Assembly: GCF_001686985.1 (NCBI RefSeq)
Contig: NZ_CP015318.1
Span: 742,001 to 806,000 of the forward strand
DNA: 64,000 bases
Reading direction: 5' to 3'
Source: Mesorhizobium amorphae CCNWGS0123
GTDB lineage: Bacteria > Pseudomonadota > Alphaproteobacteria > Rhizobiales > Rhizobiaceae
The notes below the pieces were generated by a model. The model saw only the letters and a program-made list of their open reading frames with translations, had not been told where the DNA came from and did no database searches. A program made the position numbers and the translations under genes. Below are positions 8,590 through 17,538 of this stretch, in pieces. Positions within the stretch are counted from its first letter, which is position 1. Every line of letters starts with the position of its first letter.

Positions 8590-8916
8590 ATGAACGAGGA
8601 CAAGGACATGGCCGATGCGCGCACGATTCTCGCCAGCTATCGCGCTTCGATCGACAATATCGACGCCGCCCTCATCCATATGTTGGCTGAACGCTTCCGT
8701 TGCACCAAAGCGGTCGGCGTGCTGAAGGCCGAACATGGCCTGCCGCCGGCCGATCCGGCGCGCGAGCAACAGCAGATCGCCCGCCTTCGCCAATTGGCCA
8801 AGGATGCGCATCTCGACCCCGATTTCGCGGAAAAATTCCTCAACTTCGTCGTCCGCGAAGTGATCCGTCACCACGAACAGATCGCCGCTGCCAACGGCGT
8901 GACGAAAACCGGCTGA
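8590..8916 (+). CDS. chorismate mutase (AroQ class)
   Basis: 108 residues forming the all-helical AroQ-type monofunctional fold: YRASIDNIDAALIHMLAERFR with the invariant N-terminal Arg, the KAxxxGxxK region (KAVGVLKAE), then RExQQ-type residues and a C-terminal helix. It converts chorismate to prephenate for phenylalanine and tyrosine synthesis and is cytoplasmic. It starts 7 bases after the ffh stop. A second in-frame ATG at 8608 with CAAGGAC ahead of it is possible. Placement between ffh and rpsP is recognised from other Rhizobiales. Confidence 0.87.
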   Translation: MNEDKDMADARTILASYRASIDNIDAALIHMLAERFRCTKAVGVLKAEHGLPPADPAREQQQIARLRQLAKDAHLDPDFAEKFLNFVVREVIRHHEQIAAANGVTKTG

Positions 8917-8919
8917 CCG

Positions 8920-8968
8920 GTGCATGTCGCCCAAAAGTGCTCAGCGGTTTTGGGGTAACGACATGCAC
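8920..8968. repeat. 49-bp palindrome GTGCATGTCG...CGACATGCAC
   Basis: 10-bp perfect outer arms (8920-8929, 8959-8968) with inner CCCAAAA / TTTTGGG pairing. It lies between chorismate mutase and rpsP, and resembles a very common rhizobial intergenic palindrome. Confidence 0.75.
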
Positions 8969-9024
8969 AAACAAAGACTCAGCCCTAACCCAATCAACGA
9001 ATCAGAGCTTTTAGGAGAAAAGAA

Positions 9025-9426
9025 ATGGCACTGAAGATCAGACTGGCCCGTGCGGGCTCGAAGAAGCGTCCCTACTACCACGTCGTCGTCGCCGACGCCC
9101 GTTCGCCGCGCGACGGCCGGTTCATCGAGTCGCTCGGCTCGTGGAACCCGCTGCTGCCCAAGGACGGCGAACGCGTCAAGGTTGACGCCGACCGCGTCAA
9201 GCATTGGCTGTCGCACGGCGCCCAGCCGACCGACCGCGTGCTGCGCTTCCTCGACGAGGCCGGCCTCGCCAAGCGCGACGCCCGCTCCAACCCGAAGAAG
9301 GCCGAGCCCGGCAAGAAGGCGCAGGAGCGCGCTGCCCTTTTGAAGAAGGCGCAGGACGATGCCGCCGCCGCTGTTGCCGCCGCGGCCGCCGCACCAGCCG
9401 AGGCGGAAGCCGCCACCGCCGAGTAA
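9025..9426 (+). CDS. rpsP: 30S ribosomal protein bS16
   Basis: 133 residues. It starts with the standard [24 protein letters not shown] of bS16 and binds the 5' domain of 16S rRNA in the small subunit. TTTTAGGAGAAAAG gives a strong ribosome site. The conserved core ends near residue 85. A Lys- then Ala/Glu-rich extension of nearly 50 residues follows, as in other Rhizobiales. In most bacteria rimM-trmD-rplS follow; here a terminator at 9446-9480 and an opposing lipoprotein gene come next. Confidence 0.97.
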   Translation: MALKIRLARAGSKKRPYYHVVVADARSPRDGRFIESLGSWNPLLPKDGERVKVDADRVKHWLSHGAQPTDRVLRFLDEAGLAKRDARSNPKKAEPGKKAQERAALLKKAQDDAAAAVAAAAAAPAEAEAATAE

Positions 9427-9445
9427 TGCGGTTGCCTATCGCTTA

Positions 9446-9480
9446 GAGAAACGGCGGGCCTTGGCCCGCCGTTTCTCTTT
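9446..9480. terminator. strong bidirectional terminator after rpsP
   Basis: A 15-bp inverted repeat, GAGAAACGGCGGGCC at 9446-9460 with its complement at 9463-9477, then TTT. It sits between convergent rpsP and the lipoprotein gene and can serve both. Confidence 0.8.
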
Positions 9481-9515
9481 TCAGCGCATGCTCGGTCGCA
9501 GAAGGTCACGCTGGT

Positions 9516-9782
9516 TCAATAGCCCTCCGGGCAGCGGGCTATGTAGGTGCGCCCGTAGCGATCCCGGTAGCGGCAGCGGTCCGGTTCGTTGGCCCGGCCG
9601 ATCAACGCGCCGGCAACGGCACCGACGGCGCCACCGACGACTGCGCCTTCCACCGGATCATTGGCCACGGCAGCACCGATGGCGGCGCCACCCAAGCCGC
9701 CGACCGCGGCACCTTTTTCCGTTTGCGAACAGGCCCCTAGCGGAACCAGCAGCGCCAGCAAAAGCAACGTTTTTTTCATCAT
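9516..9782 (-). CDS. small glycine-zipper outer-membrane lipoprotein
   Basis: 88 residues. The signal peptide is followed by a lipobox (PLGAC), so the mature N-terminal Cys should be lipidated. Next comes a glycine zipper (GAAVGGLGGAAIGAAVAND, then GGAVGAVAGALIG) like those in SlyB/OsmB-type lipoproteins, which pack into the outer membrane, and a short tail with two Cys (CRYRDRYG...CPEGY). Two adjacent ATGs (9782 and 9779) follow GAGAGGA; the first is listed. It is a single gene, convergent with rpsP. Confidence 0.75.
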   Translation of the reverse strand: MMKKTLLLLALLVPLGACSQTEKGAAVGGLGGAAIGAAVANDPVEGAVVGGAVGAVAGALIGRANEPDRCRYRDRYGRTYIARCPEGY

Positions 9783-9860
9783 CGTTCCTCTCCAAGGGGA
9801 GACCATCTTCACCCACCCCTGGGCCGATAACGCACGGAAGCGTGATTTGATCCGCCTAGG

Positions 9861-9950
9861 GCAATTCCAGGCAAAGTGTGAAGCGGTTTTCCCGGGAAAA
9901 GCGCGTAGCGCTTTCCCTTGGGAATTGCGTCAAAACAAAGAGATAGAGCG
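9861..9950. repeat. intergenic hairpin repeat (GCAATTCC...GGAATTGC family)
   Basis: GCAATTCC at 9861-9868 pairs with GGAATTGC at 9921-9928. An inner AAAGCGC/GCGCTTT-type stem lies between them, and the tail GTCAAAACAAAGAGATAGAG follows. Related copies lie at 4675, 37409, 53260 and 63946. Confidence 0.7.
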
Positions 9951-9964
9951 CCGCACCTACCGCT

Positions 9965-10492
9965 TTACTTTTCAACGGCTCGCTTCAGATTGGCGAGTCC
10001 GGCCTCGAAATCCCTGCCGATCAGCGTGTCGAAATTCATGAACAGGCCCATCAGCTTGGCGATAAAGGGCCTGCCGCCGCGCATCGCCCAGCTGACGGTC
10101 GTGTCCTCGCCCGACGGCGTCAAGGTGAAGTCGACGGTGTTGTTGGCCCTGAATGGCTTTTCGAAATCGAGCTTCAGCGCCACCAGCGACGACGGAACCG
10201 AATTGGTGATTTCCATGCGGCCGACCCCGGCCTTGCTGTTGCCTTGCCATGCATAGGCCGCGCCCTTGCCGCTTTCGGCGCCGGAGAGCGTGCGTTTCAT
10301 GTCCGGGTCGAGTTTTTCGTAAGGCGACCAGCTGGGCCAGCGCCTGAAATCGTTGATCAGCGGAAAGATCACCTCGGCAGGCGCCTTGATGCTGGCCGAG
10401 CGGCTGACGACGAAGTCGTTCGGCCGCGTCGCGGCATAGAGGAGCACCGCGGCGACGATGGCGAGCAGAATGATGAGGATGGTGGCAAGCAT
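9965..10492 (-). CDS. SRPBCC-family membrane-anchored protein
   Basis: 175 residues. One N-terminal membrane helix (about 1-21) is followed by a START/SRPBCC lipid-binding-like domain recognised by ASIKAPAEVIFPLINDFRRW, the WSPYEKLDPD segment and TVSWAMRGG near the end (polyketide cyclase/dehydrase family). Ligand unknown. It follows the DoxX gene by 20 bases on the same strand, so the two probably share an mRNA. Confidence 0.8.
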   Translation of the reverse strand: MLATILIILLAIVAAVLLYAATRPNDFVVSRSASIKAPAEVIFPLINDFRRWPSWSPYEKLDPDMKRTLSGAESGKGAAYAWQGNSKAGVGRMEITNSVPSSLVALKLDFEKPFRANNTVDFTLTPSGEDTTVSWAMRGGRPFIAKLMGLFMNFDTLIGRDFEAGLANLKRAVEK

Positions 10493-10512
10493 TGTCTTGT
10501 CCCTTCAATGGC

Positions 10513-10917
10513 TTAGTTGGCGAACAGCGCGCGCACCCTGAGGTCGCGCAGGAACAGGCCGCCCCACAGGATGACGCCGAGATAGACGCCGAACAGAATG
10601 TGCGAAAACAGCGGGCTGCCGATGCGCACATGGGTGGCGACGGCGCCGCCCATATAGGCAGTGAGCAGGATGGCGCCGAGCAACGAGGTGCGCGGCAACG
10701 CATAGAGCGCGGTCGAAACCAGCCCGATAATGCCGAGCAGGCGCGCGGCATTGGCATCGGCCGGCCAGCCAAGCTGCGTCATGGTCTGGGTGACGATATC
10801 CAGCGGCGGCAGTTTGATGACGCCGTCGAAGATCATGAACAGCACGATGATCGTGCTGAGCGCACGGCCGGTCCACAAGGCGCCTGATGAGACGGGTGCG
10901 GTTTGCGATATGGACAT
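10513..10917 (-). CDS. DoxX-like four-helix membrane protein
   Basis: 134 residues with four hydrophobic helices. The pattern (RALSTIIVLFMIFDGVIKL, then TAYMGGAVATHVRIG) is that of the DoxX/DoxD-like family, whose exact role is unclear (linked elsewhere to thiosulfate or quinone chemistry and oxidative stress). The ATG at 10917 follows AGGAGGGAACATCA. The frame stays open to 11082 but that extension has no family features. First gene of a two-gene unit with the SRPBCC gene. Confidence 0.78.
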   Translation of the reverse strand: MSISQTAPVSSGALWTGRALSTIIVLFMIFDGVIKLPPLDIVTQTMTQLGWPADANAARLLGIIGLVSTALYALPRTSLLGAILLTAYMGGAVATHVRIGSPLFSHILFGVYLGVILWGGLFLRDLRVRALFAN

Positions 10918-11053
10918 TGATGTTCCCTCCTGAGCTGCAGGCCCCCTCTTCTTGGGAGTCGAGCCAAGGACGCGGCAGGAGGCGGCAATCCGACACGGGC
11001 CGGAATCTTTTGGCATCCGGGCGCGGTGACGCCCCGGTAAGCCATTGCCAAGG

Positions 11054-11959
11054 CTAGGAAAAATAGAACCTTTCGGCCGCAATCATCTTCGGCGGCGTCT
11101 CGCCCAGTGCCTCGAACACCGAGATCTCGCAGACGCGGCACAGGCCGTCCAGCGCAAGGTCGTTGGGCTGGGTGCCGAACGGATCCTCGAGCTCCTCCGA
11201 AAGCGCGTCGAGGCCGAAGAACGTGTAGGCGATCAGCGCGGTGAACAGCGGCGTCGCCCAGCCGGCGGCGGAAGTCAGCCCGAAGGGCAAGAGCAGGCAG
11301 AAGATGTAGGCTGTGCGCTGCAAGAGCAGCGTATAGGCAAAAGGCAACGGCGTTCCGGCGATGCGCTCGCAGCCTGCCTGCGCGGCGGCGATCTCCGACA
11401 GCCGCTCGTCGAGGATGCGATAACCGATCGTGTCGATGGCACCGGCCTTGCGGAGTGCTGCGATACGTCCGCCCATCCGCCGCAACATGGCGTCCGGCGC
11501 GTTGGCGGCCTGGACGGCGCTTTCAACCCCGTCGCCGATGAAGGTGCGAGCTTCCGCAGTCGCATCGACCCGTCTGAGCAGGCCGCGCAGGAAATGACAG
11601 AAGGCCGTCGCTTCCATCAACAGGCCGCGCAACTCGGTCCGGTCCTCGATCAGCCCGGTGGAAGCGCGCGCCAAATTGCGGATGTCGAAGACCAGCTGAC
11701 CCCACAGCTTGCGCGCCTCCCACCAGCGGTCATAGGCGGCGTTGTTGCGGAAGCCGAGATAGATCGACAGCGCCACGCCAAGCAAAGCGAAGGGTGCTGT
11801 GCCGGCATTGCCGAAGTCGAGCTTCAGTGCCCGCACGATGATCACCACCAGCGCGCCGTAGGCCGCGAACCCAAAGATCTGCGGCAGGATGCGCGGCACC
11901 ACCGATCCACGCATGATGAAGAACAAATGCAGGATTCCCGGACGCGGGCGAACGATCAT
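11054..11959 (-). CDS. bestrophin-like anion channel protein
   Basis: 301 residues. It matches the bacterial bestrophin/YneE family: the N-terminal MIVRPRPG, FALLGVALSIYLGFRNNAAYDRWWEARKLWG region with its conserved NxxYDRWxE, and the C-terminal LEDPFGTQPNDLAL motif that corresponds to the EDPFG signature. Homologues form pentameric chloride or cation channels in the inner membrane. Monocistronic as far as can be seen; its start is 37 bases from nothing coding on that strand. Confidence 0.83.
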   Translation of the reverse strand: MIVRPRPGILHLFFIMRGSVVPRILPQIFGFAAYGALVVIIVRALKLDFGNAGTAPFALLGVALSIYLGFRNNAAYDRWWEARKLWGQLVFDIRNLARASTGLIEDRTELRGLLMEATAFCHFLRGLLRRVDATAEARTFIGDGVESAVQAANAPDAMLRRMGGRIAALRKAGAIDTIGYRILDERLSEIAAAQAGCERIAGTPLPFAYTLLLQRTAYIFCLLLPFGLTSAAGWATPLFTALIAYTFFGLDALSEELEDPFGTQPNDLALDGLCRVCEISVFEALGETPPKMIAAERFYFS

Positions 11960-12154
11960 AGGAAAACCCTTTCACGGACCGGCGCCGGCCCTGAGCTCGT
12001 TCATTGTGTGACGGCGCTGCTGCGCAAGCTCAGCCGTCAACGACATCGCCATGTCGTCTTGCGAGGGAAGGGCGGTGCGCGCTATCGAAGTCGGCGAAAC
12101 TTGACGAAAAGGCGCAGGCGCTCAACGGCCGCGCATAAGATCCGGAAGCACGCG

Positions 12155-12559
12155 ATGGCTGGCCAGACCGACCTGAAAAAACTCCTGGCGACGATGACGC
12201 CGGAACTGCTACCAGGCGTGCATGTCTTCGTCACCTTGCCGCCCGGTAGGCCGGTTCCCGGCACGCTCGAACCGGTGATGCTGTTTCGCGAGCACGAAGG
12301 CACGACGCTGATCGTGCTGGAAGGCGAAGCCAGGGCAGCTGGCCTCGACGCCGTATTCCCGTGCCACATGATCACGCTGAACATCCATTCGTCACTGGAA
12401 GCGGTCGGCTTCCTCGCCGCCATCACCGCGCGGCTGGCCAGAGCCGGCATGGGCGTCAACCCGGTCTCGGCCTTCTATCACGATCATCTGTTCGTGCCGG
12501 CCGACCGGGCGGAAGAAGCGATGGAACTGCTGAGGGACCTGGCAACCGAAAGCGCATGA
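12155..12559 (+). CDS. ACT domain-containing protein
   Basis: 134 residues built from two ACT-type repeats (MAGQTDLKKLLATMTPELL start, ITLNIHSSLEAVGFLAAITA middle), the architecture of the small stand-alone ACT_3/ACT_7 proteins. These are thought to bind amino acids and act as regulators, but none of the group is well characterised. The ATG at 12155 is chosen because resemblance begins exactly there; the frame is open much further upstream by chance. No clear Shine-Dalgarno. Confidence 0.75.
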   Translation: MAGQTDLKKLLATMTPELLPGVHVFVTLPPGRPVPGTLEPVMLFREHEGTTLIVLEGEARAAGLDAVFPCHMITLNIHSSLEAVGFLAAITARLARAGMGVNPVSAFYHDHLFVPADRAEEAMELLRDLATESA

Positions 12560-12598
12560 GAAGCGAGGCCGGCGCTGCCCCTCATCGCCCTGCCGGGA

Positions 12599-12628
12599 CC
12601 TTCTCCCCGTATAGTGACGGGGAGAAGG
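12599..12628. repeat. CTTCTCCCC hairpin and adjoining repeat debris
   Basis: A 12-bp perfect stem (12599-12610 with 12617-12628) between the convergent ACT and asd genes. The GC-rich bases that follow to about 12720 look like degraded repeat. Members of the same theme are at 48046 and 63847. It may work as a terminator although no T run follows. Confidence 0.6.
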
Positions 12629-12733
12629 GAGCTGCCCGGCCGAAGGCCGAGCCCGCGACTGCGGGCCGCCGGTCGTCCGGCGCCCTCGCGGAGGGCCAGC
12701 CGCGCTAGCGGCGGTGCGGCCCGTGAGCGAAAA

Positions 12734-13768
12734 CTAGGCCGCCTTCTTCTTCGGCTGGATCAGGCCGCGCTCGACCAGCAGCTCGGCGATCTGCACCGCG
12801 TTCAGCGCCGCGCCCTTGCGCAGATTGTCGGAGACGATCCACATCGACAGACCGTTGTCGATGGTCGAATCCTCGCGGATGCGCGAGATGAAGGTGGCGT
12901 CCTCGCCGGCCGATTCGAGCGGCGTGATATAGCCGCCGTCCTCGCGCTTGTCCAAGACCTGGCAGCCCGGCGCTTCGCGCAGGATGTCGCGCGCCTCGTC
13001 GGCGGTGATCGGCTTTTCGAACTCGATGTTGACCGCTTCCGAATGGCCGATGAACACCGGCACGCGCACGCAGGTCGCCGTCAGCTTGATCTTGGGGTCG
13101 AGCATCTTCTTGGTCTCGGCCACCATCTTCCACTCTTCCTTGGTGAAGCCGTCGTCGAGGAAGACGTCGATATGCGGGATGACGTTGAAAGCGATGCGCT
13201 TGGTGAACTTCTTGACGTCGACCTGGTCGGCGACGAACACGGCACGCGTCTGCGTGAACAGCTCGTCCATGCCTTCCTTGCCGGCGCCCGACACCGACTG
13301 ATAGGTGGCGACGACGACGCGCTTTATGGTGGCGACGTCATGCAGCGGCTTCAGCGCAACCACCAGCTGCGCCGTCGAGCAGTTCGGATTGGCGATGATG
13401 TTCTTGCGCGTGAACAGCGAGATCGCGTCCGGGTTCACTTCCGGCACGATCAGCGGCACGTCCTGGTCGTAGCGGAAGGCCGACGAATTATCGATGACGA
13501 CGCAGCCCTGCTTGCCGATCTTCGGCGACCATTCCTTGGAGACGTTGCCGCCGGCCGACATGATGCAGATATCGGTATCGGAAAAATCATACTGGTCGAG
13601 CGACTTGACCTTCAGCGTGCGGTCGCCGAACGACACTTCCGTGCCTTGGCTGCGCCGCGAGGCCAGTGCCACAACTTCGCTCACCGGAAAGCCGCGCTCT
13701 TCCAGTATGTTCAGCATTTCCCGGCCCACATTGCCCGTGGCGCCGACGATCGCAACCTTGAAACTCAT
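12734..13768 (-). CDS. asd: aspartate-semialdehyde dehydrogenase
   Basis: 344 residues. It catalyses the NADPH-dependent reduction of aspartyl phosphate to aspartate semialdehyde, the branch point to lysine/diaminopimelate, threonine and methionine. The N-terminal VAIVGATGNVGREML is the nucleotide-binding motif. SAGGNVSKEW and VIDNSSAFRYDQDVPLIVPE are conserved. The catalytic nucleophile is Cys130 in NPNCSTAQ. AGGAGATCTTT precedes the ATG. The 5' leader from 13782 to 13857 contains two nested hairpins. Confidence 0.97.
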   Translation of the reverse strand: MSFKVAIVGATGNVGREMLNILEERGFPVSEVVALASRRSQGTEVSFGDRTLKVKSLDQYDFSDTDICIMSAGGNVSKEWSPKIGKQGCVVIDNSSAFRYDQDVPLIVPEVNPDAISLFTRKNIIANPNCSTAQLVVALKPLHDVATIKRVVVATYQSVSGAGKEGMDELFTQTRAVFVADQVDVKKFTKRIAFNVIPHIDVFLDDGFTKEEWKMVAETKKMLDPKIKLTATCVRVPVFIGHSEAVNIEFEKPITADEARDILREAPGCQVLDKREDGGYITPLESAGEDATFISRIREDSTIDNGLSMWIVSDNLRKGAALNAVQIAELLVERGLIQPKKKAA

Positions 13769-13781
13769 AAAGATCTCCTGT

Positions 13782-13857
13782 CCCTCTCCGCTCGGTTTCT
13801 GGAGAAAACCCGCCGGCCGATGCGGGTTTCAACCCCCGGGCCGGACCCGGGAGAGGG
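13782..13857 (-). repeat. nested hairpins in the asd leader
   Basis: Outer CCCTCTCC / GGAGAGGG (13782-13789, 13850-13857) and inner AAACCCGC / GCGGGTTT (13806-13813, 13822-13829). The outer arm ends 13 bases from the asd start, next to its ribosome site. It could be regulatory or simply a dispersed repeat. Confidence 0.5.
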
Positions 13858-14216
13858 TGGTTAGGCCAAGGGAATCAGACCGTTTTAGTGGTCGTTTTGC
13901 CAGTTTTCTTGGCCAAGACTGGGGTTTTGCTGGAACGAGGGGACGCGCCGACGCGCCCGGCCCAATGGTTCGCATTGTGGCCAGGGAAGTCGAATGCAAG
14001 AAGAGCCATCAAAAGGCCGCGCATCGAATGACGATCCCGTTCGATGCGGGCTTTTACGCGGTTTGCATAAAGAGTCAATTGGTGGCACGCGCACGGTCTT
14101 CATGCCACCCTGTACAATGGCGGCGGCAGGAAGTACGAACGGCCAAGATTGTTTGGCTGGCATGCGCCGGCATGTGCTCCATGACGAGCGCAGACCCTGA
14201 ATTCCGAAAGAGATAG
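13858..14216. other. gene-poor leader between asd and the RNA helicase
   Basis: About 360 bases without a convincing gene. A minus-strand frame at 13875-14078 (67 codons, ending in a Lys/Thr-rich tail) lacks a good ribosome site and any recognised family. The region is the likely promoter and long 5' leader of the DEAD-box gene, as is common for cold-inducible helicases (inference). Confidence 0.4.
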
Positions 14217-16082
14217 ATGTCCAGTTTCCAAGCTATTGTTCCTGCGCTTGCACAGGCGCTGGAAAAACGCGGCTATGCCGAGCTGACGCCGGTGCAGAAG
14301 GCGGTTCTCGCCCCCGAGCTCGGTCAGGCCGACGCACTGGTTTCGGCGCAGACCGGTTCCGGCAAGACCGTCGCCTTCGGCCTTGCTTTGGCGCCGACCC
14401 TTCTCGAAGGCGCGGAGCGCTTTGCCCAGGCGGGAGCACCGCTGGCGCTGGCCGTGGCGCCGACGCGCGAGCTCGCCCTGCAGGTGACGCGCGAATTGCA
14501 ATGGCTTTACGAGTTGACCGGCGCGACGGTGGCGTCCTGCGTCGGCGGCATGGACATGCGCACGGAGCGGCGCGCGCTTGAGCGCGGCGCCCACATCGTC
14601 GTCGGCACGCCGGGCCGGCTGCGCGACCACATCACCCGCAACGCGCTCGACATGTCGGCGCTGAAGGCCGTCGTTCTCGACGAGGCCGACGAGATGCTCG
14701 ATCTCGGTTTTCGCGAGGACCTGGAATTCATCCTCGATGCCGCCCCGGCCGAGCGCCGCACGCTGATGTTTTCGGCCACCGTGCCGCGCTCTATCGCGAC
14801 GCTGGCCCAGGGCTACCAGCGCGATACGGTGCGCATCTCGGCCGCCGGCGAGGAAAAGCAGCATCTCGACATCGAATACCGGGCGCTGAACGTCGCCCAG
14901 GCCGACCGGGAAAACGCCATCATCAACGTGCTGCGCTACTACGAGGCCAAGAACGCGCTGGTGTTCTGCAACACCCGCGCCGCCGTCAACCATCTGACAG
15001 CGCGCTTCAACAACCGCAATTTTTCCGTCGTGGCGCTGTCGGGCGAACTCAGCCAGAACGAGCGCAGCCATGCCTTGCAGGCGATGCGCGACGGCCGCGC
15101 CAAGGTCTGCATCGCCACAGACGTGGCGGCGCGCGGCATCGACCTGCCTAACCTCGAGCTGGTCATCCACGCCGACCTGCCGACCAATCCTGAGACGCTG
15201 CTGCACCGGAGCGGGCGAACCGGGCGTGCGGGACGAAAAGGCGTCAGCGCGCTGATCGTTCCGAACAGTGCCCGCAAGCGCACCGAACGGCTGCTGCAGA
15301 ATGCCGGGCTGAAGGCGACATGGGCGAGCCCACCATCGGCCGACGATGTGATCCAGCGCGATGACGAGCGCATTCTTGCCGATCCGGCTTTCGACGAGCC
15401 CGTGAAGGATGACGAGCGCGGTTTCATCGACGCGCTTCTCGCCCGGCATGGCGCCGAACAGGTGGCGGCCGCCTTCGTGCGCCAATGTCGTGCCAGCCGC
15501 TCGGCGCCCGAGGACCTGCTCGATGTCGCACCGTTCACGCCGTCGGGCGAAAAGTTTGCCCGCCGCGACGACACGCCCAGCCGCCGTGACGATTTCGGCG
15601 CCAGCGTCTGGTTCTCGCTGTCGGTCGGCCGTCGGCAGAATGCCGAGCCGCGCTGGCTGATCCCGATGCTGTGCCGCACCGGCAACATCTCCAAGCGCGA
15701 GATCGGCGCCATCAAGATGCAGCCGGAAGAGACCTTCGTGCAGATCGCCGCCGACTGGGCCGACCGGTTCCTGGCGGCAATCGGCCCCGACAGGAAGCTG
15801 CAGAACAACATCGTGGTGAAGCGGCTGGACGGCACGCCCGACCTTTCCCGCGCCGGCTATCAGCCGCCGCAGCCTGACAAGAAGCCGCACCGCGGCAAGC
15901 GGGCATTCGACCAGAATGCGCCCCAAAGTGCCCACAAGCCGAAATTCGACAAGCGCGCCGCGGCATCGGATGGCCAGCGCCCTCCGTTCGAGGCAAAGCC
16001 CTGGGCCGCGAAAGCGGGCAAGCCGAAATTCGACAAGGCCGGACCGCCAAAGCACAAGAAGTCGAAGAAGCGGCCGGCGTAG
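14217..16082 (+). CDS. DEAD-box ATP-dependent RNA helicase with DbpA-type RNA-binding domain
   Basis: 621 residues. All SF2 motifs are present in order: Q motif (LTPVQKAVL), I AQTGSGKT (44-51), Ia PTRELALQ, Ib TPGRLRDH, II DEAD (155-158), III SAT, then RGIDLP and HRSGRTGRAG. The C-terminal part has the VWFSLSVGRRQNAEPRWLIP segment typical of the DbpA/CsdA RNA-binding domain, followed by a basic tail with the KPKFDK motif twice. It probably acts in ribosome assembly or mRNA unfolding at low temperature. It could equally be labelled DeaD/CsdA-like. Confidence 0.9.
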   Translation: MSSFQAIVPALAQALEKRGYAELTPVQKAVLAPELGQADALVSAQTGSGKTVAFGLALAPTLLEGAERFAQAGAPLALAVAPTRELALQVTRELQWLYELTGATVASCVGGMDMRTERRALERGAHIVVGTPGRLRDHITRNALDMSALKAVVLDEADEMLDLGFREDLEFILDAAPAERRTLMFSATVPRSIATLAQGYQRDTVRISAAGEEKQHLDIEYRALNVAQADRENAIINVLRYYEAKNALVFCNTRAAVNHLTARFNNRNFSVVALSGELSQNERSHALQAMRDGRAKVCIATDVAARGIDLPNLELVIHADLPTNPETLLHRSGRTGRAGRKGVSALIVPNSARKRTERLLQNAGLKATWASPPSADDVIQRDDERILADPAFDEPVKDDERGFIDALLARHGAEQVAAAFVRQCRASRSAPEDLLDVAPFTPSGEKFARRDDTPSRRDDFGASVWFSLSVGRRQNAEPRWLIPMLCRTGNISKREIGAIKMQPEETFVQIAADWADRFLAAIGPDRKLQNNIVVKRLDGTPDLSRAGYQPPQPDKKPHRGKRAFDQNAPQSAHKPKFDKRAAASDGQRPPFEAKPWAAKAGKPKFDKAGPPKHKKSKKRPA

Positions 16083-16113
16083 AGGCGAGCCCTTGCCGCC
16101 GGCCTTGCGGTCC

Positions 16114-17538
16114 TCAGCCGAGGGCCTCAGGCGGACGTGATCTGCCAGCCCTGAGACCGGCCTTGATCGCCGCCCAGCTGGCTGCTGCGGGCGTCGGCCG
16201 GTGCTGCCGCGCGATGCGGTCCGTCAGTGAGGAACGCCATTCCGTGTCCTCGGCCATCCTGCGGATGGCTGCGTACCAACCTGCCTGATCGGTTGACTCG
16301 ATTGCCGGCATCAGGCCACCGGTCGCCTCGATCAGCGACGGCGTTTTCGAGACGATCACCGGCACCCCGAAATCGAGACATTCCGAGGCACCATAGCCCC
16401 AGCCCTCGATATGCGAAGGGAAGACGCCGAAGGACGCGCTGCGGTAGTGGCGGATGAGCTCCTCGTCACTGATCGGACCGGTGAACGTCACCGGACCGGC
16501 CAGCTCGGGGTGGGCCTTCAGATAGGCGTTCAACGCCTCAACCATCCATCCCCGGCGTCCGACACAGACAAGCCTTGGCAGGCTGACGCCGTCTTCGAGC
16601 GCCTGCCGCCAGATCCGCGCCAGCATGATGTGGTTCTTCCGCACTTCGATGGTCGAACAGTAAAGCACGAACGGCTCATCGGGCTCGAAGCGCGACGTCA
16701 TATCGAGCCGCGAAGCAGTCTCGTAGAGGATCGACGGCATTGGAAAGCGGTGGATGACCGGCGGCGCGATGCCGGCCTGGCGCATGTGATCGGTCAGCGT
16801 GACGCTGGCCTCGGCCGAGGTGCAGAAAGCCGTCGCCCCCGACCGCACAAGCCCCTCTAGGTAGGTCCCGAAGGCCTTCTCGGCCGGGCTCGAGCCTACC
16901 AGGTCGGGGCGCAGTACCGGGATGAGATCGTGGCAGATGAAGGCGAAGCCTTTGGCGTCGCCCGAGATGGCCGATCGGTCCTCCCGCGTGAGAATGTGAT
17001 TGGAGATCAGCACCAGGCTCCGTTCGGCATCGACGGGTCGATTCGGAACCTCCTGGCGCCAGCCGAGCCTGCCAAGAACCCTCCGGTATGAGCGATAGGC
17101 ACGGATCAGCAGCCTCACCGCGCGAAACCCGGGTCCCTTCTTGCCGCTGGTCACCGTCATGGCAAGGTGACGGTCGGCATCTCGCTTGCCCCACGGATAT
17201 CGCCTCACCGACCGAAGAGCCTGCGACAGCGCCTCCATCGTCCCTGGCCGTCGCCTGGCGCGAAAAGGCGCAATCCCGCTTGCCGCCCAATAATCCTGCT
17301 CGAAGGGAGCCAGCGCTTCGAACCTGCACTCCGCAGCTCTGAACGCCACCACCTCCACGGCAGGGTCGGGATCCGCCAAGGCTGCCTTGACCAGAAACTC
17401 TTCGATCCGCGGAATGCCCGCCAGGGCCCTGCCGGGCGGCCACAACAACAATCCCGTCGCGTCGATGAACAGCGTTGGCGCTCTCGTGCCCGCTTCGTCT
17501 TCCCCCGTCGTGGCGGCGTTCAAGCTTTGGATGGTCAT
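16114..17538 (-). CDS. glycosyltransferase family 1/4 protein
   Basis: 474 residues of GT-B type. The N-terminal half contains FIDATGLLLWP and IPRIEEFL, as in mannosyl/rhamnosyl transferases of O-antigen loci. The C-terminal half has PFVLYCSTIEVRKNH, the SHIEGWGYGASECLDFGVPV donor site and VSKTPSLIEATGG. It would extend a surface polysaccharide; donor and acceptor are unknown. No polysaccharide cluster surrounds it. No signal peptide. Confidence 0.82.
   Translation of the reverse strand: MTIQSLNAATTGEDEAGTRAPTLFIDATGLLLWPPGRALAGIPRIEEFLVKAALADPDPAVEVVAFRAAECRFEALAPFEQDYWAASGIAPFRARRRPGTMEALSQALRSVRRYPWGKRDADRHLAMTVTSGKKGPGFRAVRLLIRAYRSYRRVLGRLGWRQEVPNRPVDAERSLVLISNHILTREDRSAISGDAKGFAFICHDLIPVLRPDLVGSSPAEKAFGTYLEGLVRSGATAFCTSAEASVTLTDHMRQAGIAPPVIHRFPMPSILYETASRLDMTSRFEPDEPFVLYCSTIEVRKNHIMLARIWRQALEDGVSLPRLVCVGRRGWMVEALNAYLKAHPELAGPVTFTGPISDEELIRHYRSASFGVFPSHIEGWGYGASECLDFGVPVIVSKTPSLIEATGGLMPAIESTDQAGWYAAIRRMAEDTEWRSSLTDRIARQHRPTPAAASWAAIKAGLRAGRSRPPEALG

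Noticed and set aside
13875..14078. 67-codon minus-strand frame in the helicase leader
   Set aside because: Low-complexity Lys/Thr end, no ribosome site and no family match.
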